Source: Runella aurantiaca (GTDB taxonomy: Bacteria > Bacteroidota > Bacteroidia > Cytophagales > Spirosomataceae). From it: 64,000 bases of DNA. The stretch lies in assembly GCF_003339505.1 (NCBI RefSeq), contig NZ_QPIW01000003.1, positions 248,471 to 312,470 of the forward strand. The letters run 5' to 3'. The position numbers and the translations under genes are program-made. Each line of letters begins with the position of its first letter. Within the stretch, counting starts at the first letter, position 1. Under the pieces are notes generated by a model. The model did no database searches. It worked only from the letters and a program-made list of their open reading frames with translations, and was not told the origin of the DNA. Shown piece after piece: positions 35,113-44,258 of the stretch.

Positions 35113-37158
35113 ATGCGATTCGTCAGCATTGAATCCTTTTACCAAGGTCTGATTTTTGGGATACTTTTGGGGTTATCAATAGGTTTGTATGGCCAAAACG
35201 GGCTAAAAACTTCTTCTAAACCGACTCCTCACGATTCCACCCTTTTAGAACAGTACAGAAAACAAGCATCAATCTACTCAAGCTCGGGAGAACTGGATAA
35301 AATGTACGCCACCCTGAAAAAAGGGGTGGCTTTGGCGGAGAAAAGTAAAAATGAAAGCGTCCGGGGTATTTTTCTTTCAAAAATAGCTGGTTATCATAAA
35401 CAAAAATACCAGACAGATTCTGGGCTCGTTTACGCTCAGAAGGCAATTTCCGTTTTAATGCGGCAAAAAGAATGGCAATGGGTAGCTCAGACGATGTATA
35501 TAAAGTGCATGTTCTATCTGGACAAAAACGATCAGGTAAATGCCATGCAGGAGCTAATTGCCTTGTCACGTTTCAATGAAAAATACCATCAGGATTATTA
35601 TACAGGAGCTGCCTATAATCTGTTGGCCCTCACCTTTCGCCGGCTCAATGATACGCTCAACGAAAAGAAATATATCCTAAAACATCTTGATTTTGCCGAA
35701 AAACAGAACTCTGATGTGCACCGCATGCATGCCTTTGAAATGTACGGGGCTTTTTTGGTAAATCAGAAAAAGTTTCGGGCGGCCCATACCTATTTCATGA
35801 AGTCGCATCTGCTGGCCAAACATCAAAAAAATGATGAAATAAATGTTGAGATTCTGCTCGGCATGGGGGCAAATCTGGTTTCGCTCAAAGAATATAAAAA
35901 GAGCTTAGAAATATTGCGATTAGCCGAGAAAACCGCCCTTAAACACGCAAAAGAATCCGGTTGGAATGCGGTTCTTTCCACAAACTATGCGCACATCTCG
36001 TCATTGTTTTTGGCCACCGGAAAACCAAAGGATGCATTGGATTATGCCCGTCGGTCTTTTGCCTTGGTACAAAACGAGCCTCTTCGCTATGAATATCTGA
36101 TTCGCGCATTGAAAAATCAACTCGCCGCCCAAAAAGCGCTGGGGCATTTCCGGGATGCGCTCCAAACCTACGAACAACTCCAAACCGTAACGAAAAGCAT
36201 TGACCTAAATAAAGACCGGGAAATAACCAAAGATATTGAAGCAAAATACCAGCTGGAAAAAAGCGAACGGGAAAAAGAGTTATTTGAAAAAAGCTTACGA
36301 ATCAAAGAATTAGAGCTGCAAAATCAGCAAAAGCAAGCAAGAATCCTTTGGATATTATTGGGCGTGCTCGCCGTATCCTTGGGAGGTGGATACTGGTTCT
36401 ATCGAAAAAATCAAGTTTACAATCATCGAATCAGTAAGAAAAATCAACAATTAGAAGCATTGAACGAAACCAAAGATAAGCTGTTTGGCATTATTGGGCA
36501 TGACTTGCGCGCGCCAGTTGTTGATTTAATTAATACTATTACCTTGCTTGAGAACGCAAATTTGACCGCCGAACAGCTATCAACCCAATCGTCTGCGTTA
36601 CGTAAAAAAGCAATTACGCTGCAAACGCTTCTCACTAATCTACTGTACTGGGCTTTTTCGCAACGACAACTCCTAAAGGCTAATCCAAGGCTTGTATCAT
36701 TAAAAACCAACATAGAAGAGGTATTAGACTCTCTTGAGGGAACAATGCAGGAAAAATTACTTCGTGCTGAATGGCGTATAGATTCTTCAGATTCAATTTA
36801 TGTCGACGAAAATCAATTGCAGATTATTTTATACAACATTATACATAACAGCATTAAGTTTTCGCCGCCCAATAAGGTATTGCAAATAGCTATCACAGCA
36901 GAGGCTTCACACGCAGTACTGCATTTGACCAATAAAGGGGAAGAGTTTGAATGGAAAGATTCTACCCAAAAACCCGCGAAAACAATATCTAAAAACGGAA
37001 CATCTGGTGAAAAAGGCACAGGATTGGGGTTGTTGGTCTGTGCAGAATTAATGGCATTAAATAAGGGAACTATTCGAGCATATCATGCCCAAACGGGAGG
37101 AACAACACTGGAATTGTTTTTCCCAAAAACACCCAATGCCAATCATAAATGGTTTTGA
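35113..37158 (+). CDS. TPR-containing sensor histidine kinase
   Basis: The 681 residues begin with a signal or anchor segment (LIFGILLGLSIGLYG), then a long helical periplasmic region with TPR-like repeats (about 40-390), a coiled coil, one membrane segment (ILWILLGVLAVSLGGGYWF near 415) and a cytoplasmic kinase. The H box is IIGHDLRAPV with the phospho-acceptor His near 461, the N box is ILYNIIHNSIKFSPP and the G box is GTGLGLLVCAEL. This TPR-TM-HisKA layout is typical of Bacteroidetes kinases paired with LytTR regulators. It follows the regulator gene at 34353 in the same direction. Confidence 0.93.
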   Translation: MRFVSIESFYQGLIFGILLGLSIGLYGQNGLKTSSKPTPHDSTLLEQYRKQASIYSSSGELDKMYATLKKGVALAEKSKNESVRGIFLSKIAGYHKQKYQTDSGLVYAQKAISVLMRQKEWQWVAQTMYIKCMFYLDKNDQVNAMQELIALSRFNEKYHQDYYTGAAYNLLALTFRRLNDTLNEKKYILKHLDFAEKQNSDVHRMHAFEMYGAFLVNQKKFRAAHTYFMKSHLLAKHQKNDEINVEILLGMGANLVSLKEYKKSLEILRLAEKTALKHAKESGWNAVLSTNYAHISSLFLATGKPKDALDYARRSFALVQNEPLRYEYLIRALKNQLAAQKALGHFRDALQTYEQLQTVTKSIDLNKDREITKDIEAKYQLEKSEREKELFEKSLRIKELELQNQQKQARILWILLGVLAVSLGGGYWFYRKNQVYNHRISKKNQQLEALNETKDKLFGIIGHDLRAPVVDLINTITLLENANLTAEQLSTQSSALRKKAITLQTLLTNLLYWAFSQRQLLKANPRLVSLKTNIEEVLDSLEGTMQEKLLRAEWRIDSSDSIYVDENQLQIILYNIIHNSIKFSPPNKVLQIAITAEASHAVLHLTNKGEEFEWKDSTQKPAKTISKNGTSGEKGTGLGLLVCAELMALNKGTIRAYHAQTGGTTLELFFPKTPNANHKWF

Positions 37159-37309
37159 TTTGAAGCTGAATATATATTTTATAGTACTCGACTTGTGGTT
37201 TTATATCATTAACTGAGGGTTTGATTCCATTCCCTAAAAAAGAGTTCAAATCGGCATTGTTTTGGCAAAAGTATCTGTAAAACCAATATACTTTAACCAA
37301 TCGACGATT

Positions 37310-37699
37310 ATGAACACAATACCTACACTACAAAAAAACAAACCTGCGTCTGACCCTTTTCTTGAAATCAAAATCCATGAATTTTACATAGGAATGTTAA
37401 TCCATCCTTTGCAAAAAATACCACCACTTACTAAAATTGCCTTTGACATGAATGTTCCCGTAGACAAGTTTAAAGCGGCTTTCAAGGCAATCTACGGACA
37501 GTCTCATTATCAAGTTCATATGAATATTAAGTTGGAATGTGCCAAACGAATTTTATGCTCCGGTCAATATCGTGTATGGCAGGTGTCGGCAATGTTGGGT
37601 TATTCTCAAACCGCTAAATTTGTCTTAATATTCAGAAAAAAAACAGGAATGACTCCTAAGCAATTTGCGAACGCAAATAAAAAGGAACTATTACTATGA
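37310..37699 (+). CDS. Small AraC-type HTH regulator
   Basis: The protein is 129 residues from ATG at 37310; a TTG 48 bp upstream is less likely. The C-terminal 90 residues are a double helix-turn-helix of the AraC/XylS type: ppLTKIAFDMNVPVDKFKAAF-like first helix pair, then AKRILCSGQYRVWQVSAMLGYSQTAKFVLIF and TGMTPKQFA. There is no ligand-binding domain, only about 35 N-terminal residues without features. It is 150 bp past the histidine kinase gene on the same strand. Such bare AraC domains are common in Bacteroidetes; the target is unknown. Confidence 0.8.
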   Translation: MNTIPTLQKNKPASDPFLEIKIHEFYIGMLIHPLQKIPPLTKIAFDMNVPVDKFKAAFKAIYGQSHYQVHMNIKLECAKRILCSGQYRVWQVSAMLGYSQTAKFVLIFRKKTGMTPKQFANANKKELLL

Positions 37700-37917
37700 G
37701 CTACATTTTGTCTGTATTTTCATGGATGTGGTTTGCTATGGTCAGGGGCTTTTATTAACGAAAGTCGAAAGGGTAGTGGGCTTTTTTTAAGTGGAAGCAT
37801 ATATCATTGCGATTGTATATCCCCAAGAAGCTTTACATTTTTTTTCATAATGACATTAAGATAGCCCAAAGGAAAGCTTTTGGTAGAGCGGATTTCAGAC
37901 TCTAACCTATTCTTTAG

Positions 37918-39255
37918 ATGCTTTCACCTCTTTACGTATCCTTGCTGCTTATTGTCAGTATTTTGACCATTATTCTGCTCAGTTCAAGGTACAAGTTCAA
38001 TACCTTTTTTGTGTTGATTTTTGTGGCAATGGGCGTAGGGTTTGCCGCGGGGATGGACGGAGAAACTCTTTTGAAGGCCATCAAAGTGGGTTTTGGTAGT
38101 ACACTCGAAAAAATCGGTTTGCTGATTATTTTGGGGGCTACGCTGGGCATCATTTTGGATAAAACCAACGCTACGCTCAGTTTGGCTAATTTTATACTGA
38201 ACAAAACAGGCGAACGCTATGCGCCGCTCGCCATTACGCTAGTTGGTATTCTCATCGGATTGCCTATTTTTTGTGATTCGGGGTTTGTGGTGTTGAGCGG
38301 TCTGGTGGTTTCGTTGGGCCGTACCCTCCCCAAAAAACGGCTGGCCTTGGTAGGATGTTTGGCTACTTCGCTGTACGCGGTTCATTGTTTGGTGCCTCCG
38401 CATCCGGGCATCACGGCGGCTGCGGGCGTGTTGAATGTCGATTTGGGAAAAGCCATGTTGTTGGGAATCTTAGTGGCATTGCCGGCGGCTACGGTTGGGT
38501 ACCTGTACAGCCTTTCGTTGCCCGCTACGCTCGACGTCACTGAAAAGACACCTTCTGACCTGACCATCGAAAAGCGCGGTAATTTACCCTCGGCAGCTTT
38601 GTCTTTTTTGCCGATCATCGTGCCCATTGCGCTGATTTCCTTGAAATCGGTGTCGCTTTTGTATCCCGATATGGCCTCGCCGTTGGTGATGAGCATAATC
38701 AAATTTGTGGGAGAGCCCATTGCCGCGCTGCTGGTCGGCTTGATTTTGACCTTGCCTTTATTTCAAAAAATAGAGAAAAAAGTGCTGAATGAACTTTTCG
38801 ACGAAGCCATCGAAAAAGCGGGGCCCATCCTTATCGTAACGGCAGCGGGCGGCGCTTTTGGCGAAATTATCAGAACCCTTGAATTGGGAAAAGTATACGG
38901 CGCGGCGTTGGCGGCGGGCGGTTGGGGATTACTGGTTCCGTTTGGACTGGCGGCTATTTTCAAAACCGCGCAGGGCTCGTCGACGGTAGCGGTGGTTTCG
39001 ACGGCATCACTGGTGGCCCCTTTGTTGGCTGCCCTCGGATTGGCCGGTCCAGACGGTACGCTGTTGGCGTTATTGGCAACGGGAGCGGGGTCAATGGTCA
39101 CTTCACACGCCAATGATTCGTACTTTTGGGTAATTTCGCGCTTTGGAAACCTAAACGTTTCCGTTACCTTGCGCGCTTTTACGCCTGCTTCCGCGCTCAT
39201 GGGAGGTACCGCTCTGGGAGTCATTTACTTGATGAAATGGCTGATGGGCGTATAG
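37918..39255 (+). CDS. GntP-family gluconate/organic acid:H+ symporter
   Basis: This 445-residue inner-membrane permease has about 12 hydrophobic segments. GntP-family features include LIILGATLGIILDKTNA, the GLPIFCDSGFVVLSGL segment, HCLVPPHPGITAAAG and a C-terminal SMVTSHANDSYFWVI. The family takes up gluconate or related sugar acids with protons. No gluconate kinase or dehydratase gene is adjacent, so the substrate is not given by context. The 218 bp upstream separate it from the AraC-type gene. Length and motifs are normal. Confidence 0.92.
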   Translation: MLSPLYVSLLLIVSILTIILLSSRYKFNTFFVLIFVAMGVGFAAGMDGETLLKAIKVGFGSTLEKIGLLIILGATLGIILDKTNATLSLANFILNKTGERYAPLAITLVGILIGLPIFCDSGFVVLSGLVVSLGRTLPKKRLALVGCLATSLYAVHCLVPPHPGITAAAGVLNVDLGKAMLLGILVALPAATVGYLYSLSLPATLDVTEKTPSDLTIEKRGNLPSAALSFLPIIVPIALISLKSVSLLYPDMASPLVMSIIKFVGEPIAALLVGLILTLPLFQKIEKKVLNELFDEAIEKAGPILIVTAAGGAFGEIIRTLELGKVYGAALAAGGWGLLVPFGLAAIFKTAQGSSTVAVVSTASLVAPLLAALGLAGPDGTLLALLATGAGSMVTSHANDSYFWVISRFGNLNVSVTLRAFTPASALMGGTALGVIYLMKWLMGV

Positions 39256-39286
39256 AAAGGAGGCTTTACCTTTTGATTCAAATTGC

Positions 39287-40483
39287 ATGAAATACCACCG
39301 CGTTTTAGTGGAAGCGATTGTTTTTTCGCTGACCGAAATATTCGAAAAAGGGCGTCAGGCCGATAAAGTGATTGAGCAGGTGCTCAAATCCAACCGTAAA
39401 TGGGGCGCGCGCGACCGGGGCTTTATTGCCGAAAACACCTACGAGATTGTTCGTTGGTGGCGAATGTTAGACTTTGTTACTGCTCATTTGGGCAAGCCTG
39501 CTTATCTGGACTTTTTTGCGGCGTGGCAACTGCTGAAAGGTAACGAACTGCCGCCGTGGACGGAATTTGCGTACATCAAGCCCAACGCCATCCGCCAAGC
39601 CTACGAAGAAGCCAAAAAAAGCCGCAAAATTCGGGAGTCGATTCCCGATTGGCTAGACGAAATCGGCGCCGCCGAATTGGGCACCGCGTGGGAGGATGAA
39701 CTTCATGCACTCAACCAAACTGCTCCCGTGGTGTTGCGGGCCAATACCCTCAAAACCACCGCCGCCGCCTTGAAAGAAGCCTTGGCCAGCAAAGAGATTT
39801 TTACCGAAACCCTGCCCGGATTGCCCGACGCGTTGAAGTTGAGGGAGAAAAAGAACGTCTTTCAGACCGATTATTTTCAAAACGGACAGTTTGAGGTGCA
39901 AGATGCTGGTTCTCAGTGCATTGCGCCGATGTTGGATGTGCATCCGGGCATGCGGGTCATTGATGCCTGCGCGGGTGCAGGTGGAAAAACCCTGCATTTG
40001 GCAGCGTTGATGCACAATCAGGGGCGACTCATTGCGATGGATGTGGAGGGTTGGAAACTGGAAGAACTGCGCCGCCGAGCGCGACGAAACGGGGTCAGCA
40101 ACGTAGAAACACGCGTCATTGAGCCCAAAACCATTAAACGTCTCCGCGATACCGCCGACCGCGTATTGTTGGATGTTCCCTGTTCGGGATTAGGGGTGTT
40201 GCGTCGTAATCCCGATTCTAAGTGGAAAATGAAACCCGATTTTTTGACCCAAATTCGCCAAACACAGTACGAAATTCTGACCAATTATTCGCAAATGGTG
40301 AAGCCCGGTGGGAAGTTGGTCTACGCTACGTGCAGCATTTTGCCGTCAGAAAGTGAAGAACAGGTGAAGCGATTTTTGGCCGAACAGGGCGCAAAATGGC
40401 AGCTTTTGGAAGAAGCCCGAACCTCACCAGCGCGCGATGGGTTCGACGGGTTTTACATGGCTTGTTTGACGAAACCTTTGTGA
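39287..40483 (+). CDS. RsmB/NOP-type RNA (cytosine-5) methyltransferase
   Basis: This 398-residue SAM-dependent methyltransferase of the RsmB/NOP2/Sun group modifies cytosine in rRNA or tRNA. A NusB-like N-terminal half contains NRKWGARDRGFIAE. The catalytic half has SAM motif I DACAGAGGKTLHL, the motif IV Cys in LLDVPCSGLGVLRRNP and the motif VI Cys in VYATCSILPSESEEQV. These two Cys residues are the nucleophile and release residues of the family. It is shorter than E. coli RsmB (about 430). It is 31 bp after the permease gene and 46 bp before murB, so all three may be co-transcribed. The precise target base is not decidable here. Confidence 0.92.
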   Translation: MKYHRVLVEAIVFSLTEIFEKGRQADKVIEQVLKSNRKWGARDRGFIAENTYEIVRWWRMLDFVTAHLGKPAYLDFFAAWQLLKGNELPPWTEFAYIKPNAIRQAYEEAKKSRKIRESIPDWLDEIGAAELGTAWEDELHALNQTAPVVLRANTLKTTAAALKEALASKEIFTETLPGLPDALKLREKKNVFQTDYFQNGQFEVQDAGSQCIAPMLDVHPGMRVIDACAGAGGKTLHLAALMHNQGRLIAMDVEGWKLEELRRRARRNGVSNVETRVIEPKTIKRLRDTADRVLLDVPCSGLGVLRRNPDSKWKMKPDFLTQIRQTQYEILTNYSQMVKPGGKLVYATCSILPSESEEQVKRFLAEQGAKWQLLEEARTSPARDGFDGFYMACLTKPL

Positions 40484-40529
40484 AACAACCATTTTTTACG
40501 TTCTTTGCACTAGAATCTACTACGGTAAA

Positions 40530-41549
40530 ATGCTTACCATTCAAAGCAACGTTTCTCTTAAATCATACAATACCTTCGGCATAGATGCTACGGCTCGCTA
40601 TTTAGTAGAAGTGGATAATGACGAAGATATTCAGACATTACTTCAGCTTCCAGACGTGCAGACGTTCCCAAAACTTATTTTGGGCGGCGGCAGCAATCTT
40701 CTACTTACGCAGGATTTCAATGGGTTGGTAGTTAAAATCAACATCAAGGGCATTCGTACGGTCAAAGAAGATCAGGAAAATGTATGGGTGCGCGTGGGTG
40801 CTGGCGAAAATTGGCATGAATTTGTGCTGTATTGTGTAGAACGAGGTTTGGCTGGTCTTGAAAATCTATCCCTTATCCCTGGTACCGTCGGGGCTGCTCC
40901 CATGCAGAATATCGGGGCGTATGGCGTCGAAATCAAAGACACTTTCGAACGACTCGAAGCGGTTCATATTCTGACGGGTCAAAAAAGGGTATTTACCAAT
41001 GAGGAATGCCGTTTTGGCTACCGTGATAGCGTTTTCAAAAATGAACTGAAGGGGCAGTACATTATTTGCAACGTGCAGTTCAAGTTGCAAAAAACACCCG
41101 TATTTCACGTTTCGTACGGCGATATTCAAAAAACGCTCGACCAAATGGGCGTAAATGAGCTGAGTATCAAGGCCGTTAGCGACGCCGTCATTAAAATCAG
41201 ACGTAGCAAATTGCCTGACCCCGTCGAAATCGGCAACGCTGGCAGTTTCTTCAAGAACCCCGAAATCTCAGTGATGCAATACGAGCATCTGAAATTGATG
41301 TATCCTGAGATACCGGGCTATGTAATCAACAATGAGGTCGTAAAAGTGCCCGCAGGATGGTTGATTGAACAATGCGGCTGGAAAGGAAAACGCTTCGGGA
41401 GCATTGGTGTACACGCCCGTCAGGCGCTTGTATTGGTCAATTATGGTGGCGGTAAAGGGGCAGAAATCAAGCAATTAGCTGAAAAAATCCAGTCTTCCGT
41501 TGAAGAGCAATTTGGGATTCGTCTGTATACCGAAGTCAATTTTATCTAA
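40530..41549 (+). CDS. murB: UDP-N-acetylenolpyruvoylglucosamine reductase (MurB)
   Basis: This 339-residue FAD enzyme reduces UDP-GlcNAc-enolpyruvate to UDP-MurNAc in cell-wall synthesis. Features are SYNTFGIDATARYLVEV at the N-terminus, the FAD-binding LGGGSNLLL near residues 51-59, GLENLSLIPGTVGAAPMQNIGAYG, the FGYRDSVFK region and the catalytic Ser in NAGSFFKNP near 238. The C-terminal part has PAGWLIEQCGWKG. Presence of the Tyr loop in GYRDS fits type I MurB. Length is normal. A hairpin follows directly after the stop. Confidence 0.97.
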   Translation: MLTIQSNVSLKSYNTFGIDATARYLVEVDNDEDIQTLLQLPDVQTFPKLILGGGSNLLLTQDFNGLVVKINIKGIRTVKEDQENVWVRVGAGENWHEFVLYCVERGLAGLENLSLIPGTVGAAPMQNIGAYGVEIKDTFERLEAVHILTGQKRVFTNEECRFGYRDSVFKNELKGQYIICNVQFKLQKTPVFHVSYGDIQKTLDQMGVNELSIKAVSDAVIKIRRSKLPDPVEIGNAGSFFKNPEISVMQYEHLKLMYPEIPGYVINNEVVKVPAGWLIEQCGWKGKRFGSIGVHARQALVLVNYGGGKGAEIKQLAEKIQSSVEEQFGIRLYTEVNFI

Positions 41550-41554
41550 AACAA

Positions 41555-41583
41555 AAAAGTTGACCGGATACCGATCAACTTTT
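41555..41583. terminator. Terminator hairpin between murB and the convergent sigma factor gene
   Basis: AAAAGTTGA and TCAACTTTT pair over nine bases, with an inner CGG/CCG. The A and T tracts on either side allow bidirectional function for these convergent genes. Confidence 0.75.
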
Positions 41584-41663
41584 CGAAACCTTCCTCTTTT
41601 TAAATTGGCAGCTTCGCTTTGTCGGCTAAGACAGCTAAGCCGCCAATGTCTCATTATCCCTAC

Positions 41664-42176
41664 TCAAAATGGATGCGCATAGACGTACAACTTGTCTTTG
41701 AGCTCTTTCCGCGCAATGTGAATTCTATTTTTAACCGTTCCGATGGGAATGCGCAAGCGGTCAGCAATTTCGTGGTATTTGAACCCCCGATAGTACATCA
41801 TAAACGGAGTACGATAGGCTTCTTCCAGTGAATTAACGGCTCTGTTGATGTCGTCCATGGCAAATTTGCCAGCGGCTTCATTTTCGGTGCTGTTTTCAAA
41901 AGAATTGATGTAGTGTAAGTTGTCGCTCGTATCGATAAATGTATTCTTCCGCACCATACGCTGGTAGTTGGTGATGAAGGTATTTTTCATGATGGTGTAC
42001 AACCAAGCCTTGAGGTTTGTGCCGTCGGCGTATTTGTCACGGTTGGTAAAAGCCTTCAACAGCGTATCTTGCAACAAATCGTTAGCATCTTCGCTGTCTT
42101 TTGTTAAACGCATCGCAAAGGGCTTTAGTGACTTTGACACTTTAGCGATGTGGTAAGTGAACTCGATAGCTGTCAT
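41664..42176 (-). CDS. ECF RNA polymerase sigma factor
   Basis: The protein is 170 residues from ATG at 42176. The frame extends to 42239, but a TAnnTTTG promoter element lies inside that extension at 42216-42223, so the shorter start is favoured. Region sigma-2 contains LTKDSEDANDLLQDTLLKAF and NLKAWLYTIMKNTFITNYQR. Region sigma-4 contains EEAYRTPFMMYYRGFKYHEI and IPIGTVKNRIHIARKEL. No anti-sigma factor gene is adjacent. It closely matches a sigma factor type seen across Cytophagales (from memory of the family). Its gene is convergent with murB. Confidence 0.93.
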   Translation of the reverse strand: MTAIEFTYHIAKVSKSLKPFAMRLTKDSEDANDLLQDTLLKAFTNRDKYADGTNLKAWLYTIMKNTFITNYQRMVRKNTFIDTSDNLHYINSFENSTENEAAGKFAMDDINRAVNSLEEAYRTPFMMYYRGFKYHEIADRLRIPIGTVKNRIHIARKELKDKLYVYAHPF

Positions 42177-42215
42177 TGTGGGCTTATTTGAATGTTTTGG
42201 TTTCTGTTTGTTGAA

Positions 42216-42223
42216 CAAATTTA
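42216..42223 (-). promoter_or_regulatory. Promoter -7 element of the ECF sigma gene
   Basis: On the minus strand the sequence is TAAATTTG, matching TAnnTTTG, with a TTTG about 21 bp further upstream. It is 40 bp before the start at 42176 and decides between the two possible starts. Confidence 0.65.
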
Positions 42224-42391
42224 GCAAAACATTAAACAAAAATCCAAATTATTTTTAAATAAATCTGTAGATATTAAATTTTGTCGTCAGTTTTTTGGAC
42301 TAAAAGGGCTATTTTTATATTGGTTTAGTAATATTTTGGTATTATTTTTAGGTAAAATTTAGGTTTTTATCTTTAAAAAGTTCAAAAAAAT

Positions 42392-42431
42392 ACATTTGTT
42401 TAACGTATGACTATTAACGTTAAACAAATGT
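42392..42431. promoter_or_regulatory. Perfect 15-bp inverted repeat (operator or terminator)
   Basis: ACATTTGTTTAACGT is repeated inverted after a 10-nt spacer. On the minus strand it is followed by a T-rich run, so it could end the transcript of the gene at 42482. Alternatively the pair of arms could be a binding site upstream of the sigma gene. Confidence 0.65.
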
Positions 42432-42481
42432 GAAAGAAAAATAAGTGTTTGGTTTTTGTTGAGAGTTAATTAAACAAAAAT

Positions 42482-43300
42482 CTACATTTGATACAGAAAT
42501 TGGAGAGGGTTAGAATACAGAAACGGGTAGTTGAGTTTATCCAGTAATTTTTGAGAAGAGACGATTTTAAAAGGATTGATTTCACCAGTAATAAACGTGG
42601 GTGGCTGATAGCCAAAAGGGGTACAACTCGCAAGGTACACTTCTCGACGGGTAGGGTGCATTGGTGCCACTACGTTGTAAGTTTCATTCCATACCGATGG
42701 GTTTTGTAAAAAAGCCTTGATGACCCCGATGACATCGTCCCGGTGGATGTAATTGACGGGAACTTCGCCAGTGGTGAGGTTCTTTTTGCCTGATACATAT
42801 TTTGCGGGTATGCGTTCGTACCCCATCAAACCGCCGCAACGCAATACAAGCCATTCTTGGGGCAGTGATTGAATCAATAGTTCTGCTTCGGCCAAGGTGG
42901 GGGCGGCTGATTGGCTGGGATAAACCACATCTTCTTCCTTTACTTCTCGGTTGAGCTCAGGATAAACGGAGGTGGAACTGATATAAATGACCCGTTGGGC
43001 GGGGCTATCTTTCATCAACTCTATCAAATGGCGCATTTGGGCCGCGTGAAAATCAGGCCCTGCGCGCTCCAGTCGTGGGGGAATGTTGACAACCAGCACG
43101 TCGCAATCCAGCAAATAATCCCAGCCGATGCCCTTGGGTTCGGGCGTAAGTTGGAGCCATAGCGGTTCAATCTGAAGGGCACGCAAAACGGCCAATTTTT
43201 CGACGCTCGTCGTGCTTCCTTTTACGGTATGCCCTTCTCCGACAAGTTGTGCGGCCAGCGGAAGACCCAGCCAGCCGCATCCTAAAATGCTTATTTTCAT
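42482..43300 (-). CDS. NAD(P)-binding epimerase-like (extended SDR/YeeZ-type) protein
   Basis: The protein is 272 residues with an N-terminal Rossmann motif (ILGCGWLGLPLA). VLVVNIPPR and RVIYISSTSVYP are typical of atypical SDR proteins of the YeeZ/NAD-dependent epimerase type, and NYIHRDDVIGVI matches the family C-terminal half. The YxxxK catalytic pair is not clear, so an oxidoreductase or epimerase reaction is not assured. Its start overlaps the stop of prmA by four bases (ATGA), so the two are co-translated. Function is unknown. Confidence 0.82.
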   Translation of the reverse strand: MKISILGCGWLGLPLAAQLVGEGHTVKGSTTSVEKLAVLRALQIEPLWLQLTPEPKGIGWDYLLDCDVLVVNIPPRLERAGPDFHAAQMRHLIELMKDSPAQRVIYISSTSVYPELNREVKEEDVVYPSQSAAPTLAEAELLIQSLPQEWLVLRCGGLMGYERIPAKYVSGKKNLTTGEVPVNYIHRDDVIGVIKAFLQNPSVWNETYNVVAPMHPTRREVYLASCTPFGYQPPTFITGEINPFKIVSSQKLLDKLNYPFLYSNPLQFLYQM

Positions 43301-44130
43301 GGTTTTTCAAATCTTAAAACCGCCCATTGATTGAGGGTTTTTTGGGCGATTAATCGAAGATTTACTTCTTCGGCTTTTTGAACAATATCGGCAATGTCAA
43401 ATTCGTAAAATCCGCTGACCATCAGCGTGCCGCCATCAATCAGAAACTCGGTGTAGGTAGGAATTTCCTGCAACAAAATATTTCGGTTGATGTTGGCTAA
43501 TACAATATCATACGTAGCAGCGGGGCAATCGGCAATTGTTCCCTGAAAAACGTGAATGTGCGTACAGCCGTTCATGGCGGCATTTTCTACCGCATTGAGG
43601 TAGGCCCATTCTTCAATGTCAAAGGCGGTGAGTCGGTTAGCACCTAGTTTCTCGGCCAGAATGGCTAAAATTCCCGTGCCACTTCCCACGTCCAGCACCG
43701 ATTTTCCTTGATGGTCGAGCAAAAGCTGTTGCTCCATCACTAGTGTGGTGGTTTCGTGGTGGCCCGTTCCAAACGACATTTTGGGGTCAATCACAATGTC
43801 GTACTCAAACGCTGGGTCGGGTGTGTGGTAAGAAGCCCGTACCCGAATTCTGCCTGCCACCTCAATCGGCTGATAATTGCGTTCCCATTCTTCGTTCCAG
43901 TTTTTGGTTTCGAGTTGTTGGGATTCAAACGTAATGGTCGTCATGGATTGGTAGCGCTCAATGATTTGTTGGAGAGCGTCTAAGTCAAAGCTTATATCAG
44001 GAATATACGCCGAGAGGCCGTCGCTGGACTCGACAAAGGATTCGTAGCCAATCTCGGCCAATTCGGCCATCAAAATGTCGTTATAGTCTGGATTGAGCGT
44101 TAAGCGTGTTTCAATATAAGTAGCAGGCAT
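43297..44130 (-). CDS. prmA: Ribosomal protein L11 methyltransferase (PrmA)
   Basis: This 277-residue SAM enzyme trimethylates ribosomal protein L11. Family signatures are DPKMSFGTGHHETTTLVME before motif I, SVLDVGSGTGILAILAEKLGA-type motif I near residue 145, FDIEEWAY and the NPPF-equivalent IVLANINRNIL. A roughly 110-residue N-terminal substrate-binding domain begins ETRLTLNPDYND. Length is slightly short but normal for Bacteroidetes. It is first in a two-gene unit with the SDR-like gene. It is divergent from the oxidoreductase gene at 44259. Confidence 0.95.
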   Translation of the reverse strand: MPATYIETRLTLNPDYNDILMAELAEIGYESFVESSDGLSAYIPDISFDLDALQQIIERYQSMTTITFESQQLETKNWNEEWERNYQPIEVAGRIRVRASYHTPDPAFEYDIVIDPKMSFGTGHHETTTLVMEQQLLLDHQGKSVLDVGSGTGILAILAEKLGANRLTAFDIEEWAYLNAVENAAMNGCTHIHVFQGTIADCPAATYDIVLANINRNILLQEIPTYTEFLIDGGTLMVSGFYEFDIADIVQKAEEVNLRLIAQKTLNQWAVLRFEKP

Positions 44131-44232
44131 CTTGGTAAAAATCTTGTTTTTGGTAAATAATGTAAGGTATACCCCGAGGTTGAATGTTTATCCGTAAAGG
44201 GAGACAAAGGTACGCCCAATCTGATTTTAAAT

Positions 44233-44240
44233 TACATTTG
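44233..44240 (+). promoter_or_regulatory. Promoter -7 element for the FAD/Fe-S oxidoreductase gene
   Basis: TACATTTG fits TAnnTTTG and lies 18 bp before ATG 44259. As it falls inside the longer open frame from 44184, it supports the shorter start. No good -33 element is seen. Confidence 0.55.
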
Positions 44241-44258
44241 CACAAATCATTCGTTCCA

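Larger units (their letters stand above)
42177..42481. other. AT-rich region upstream of the sigma factor gene
   Basis: These 305 bp are non-coding. They hold the sigma gene promoter element at 42216-42223 and a perfect 15-bp inverted repeat at 42392-42431. The remainder is AT-rich without other structure that I can support. Confidence 0.6.
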
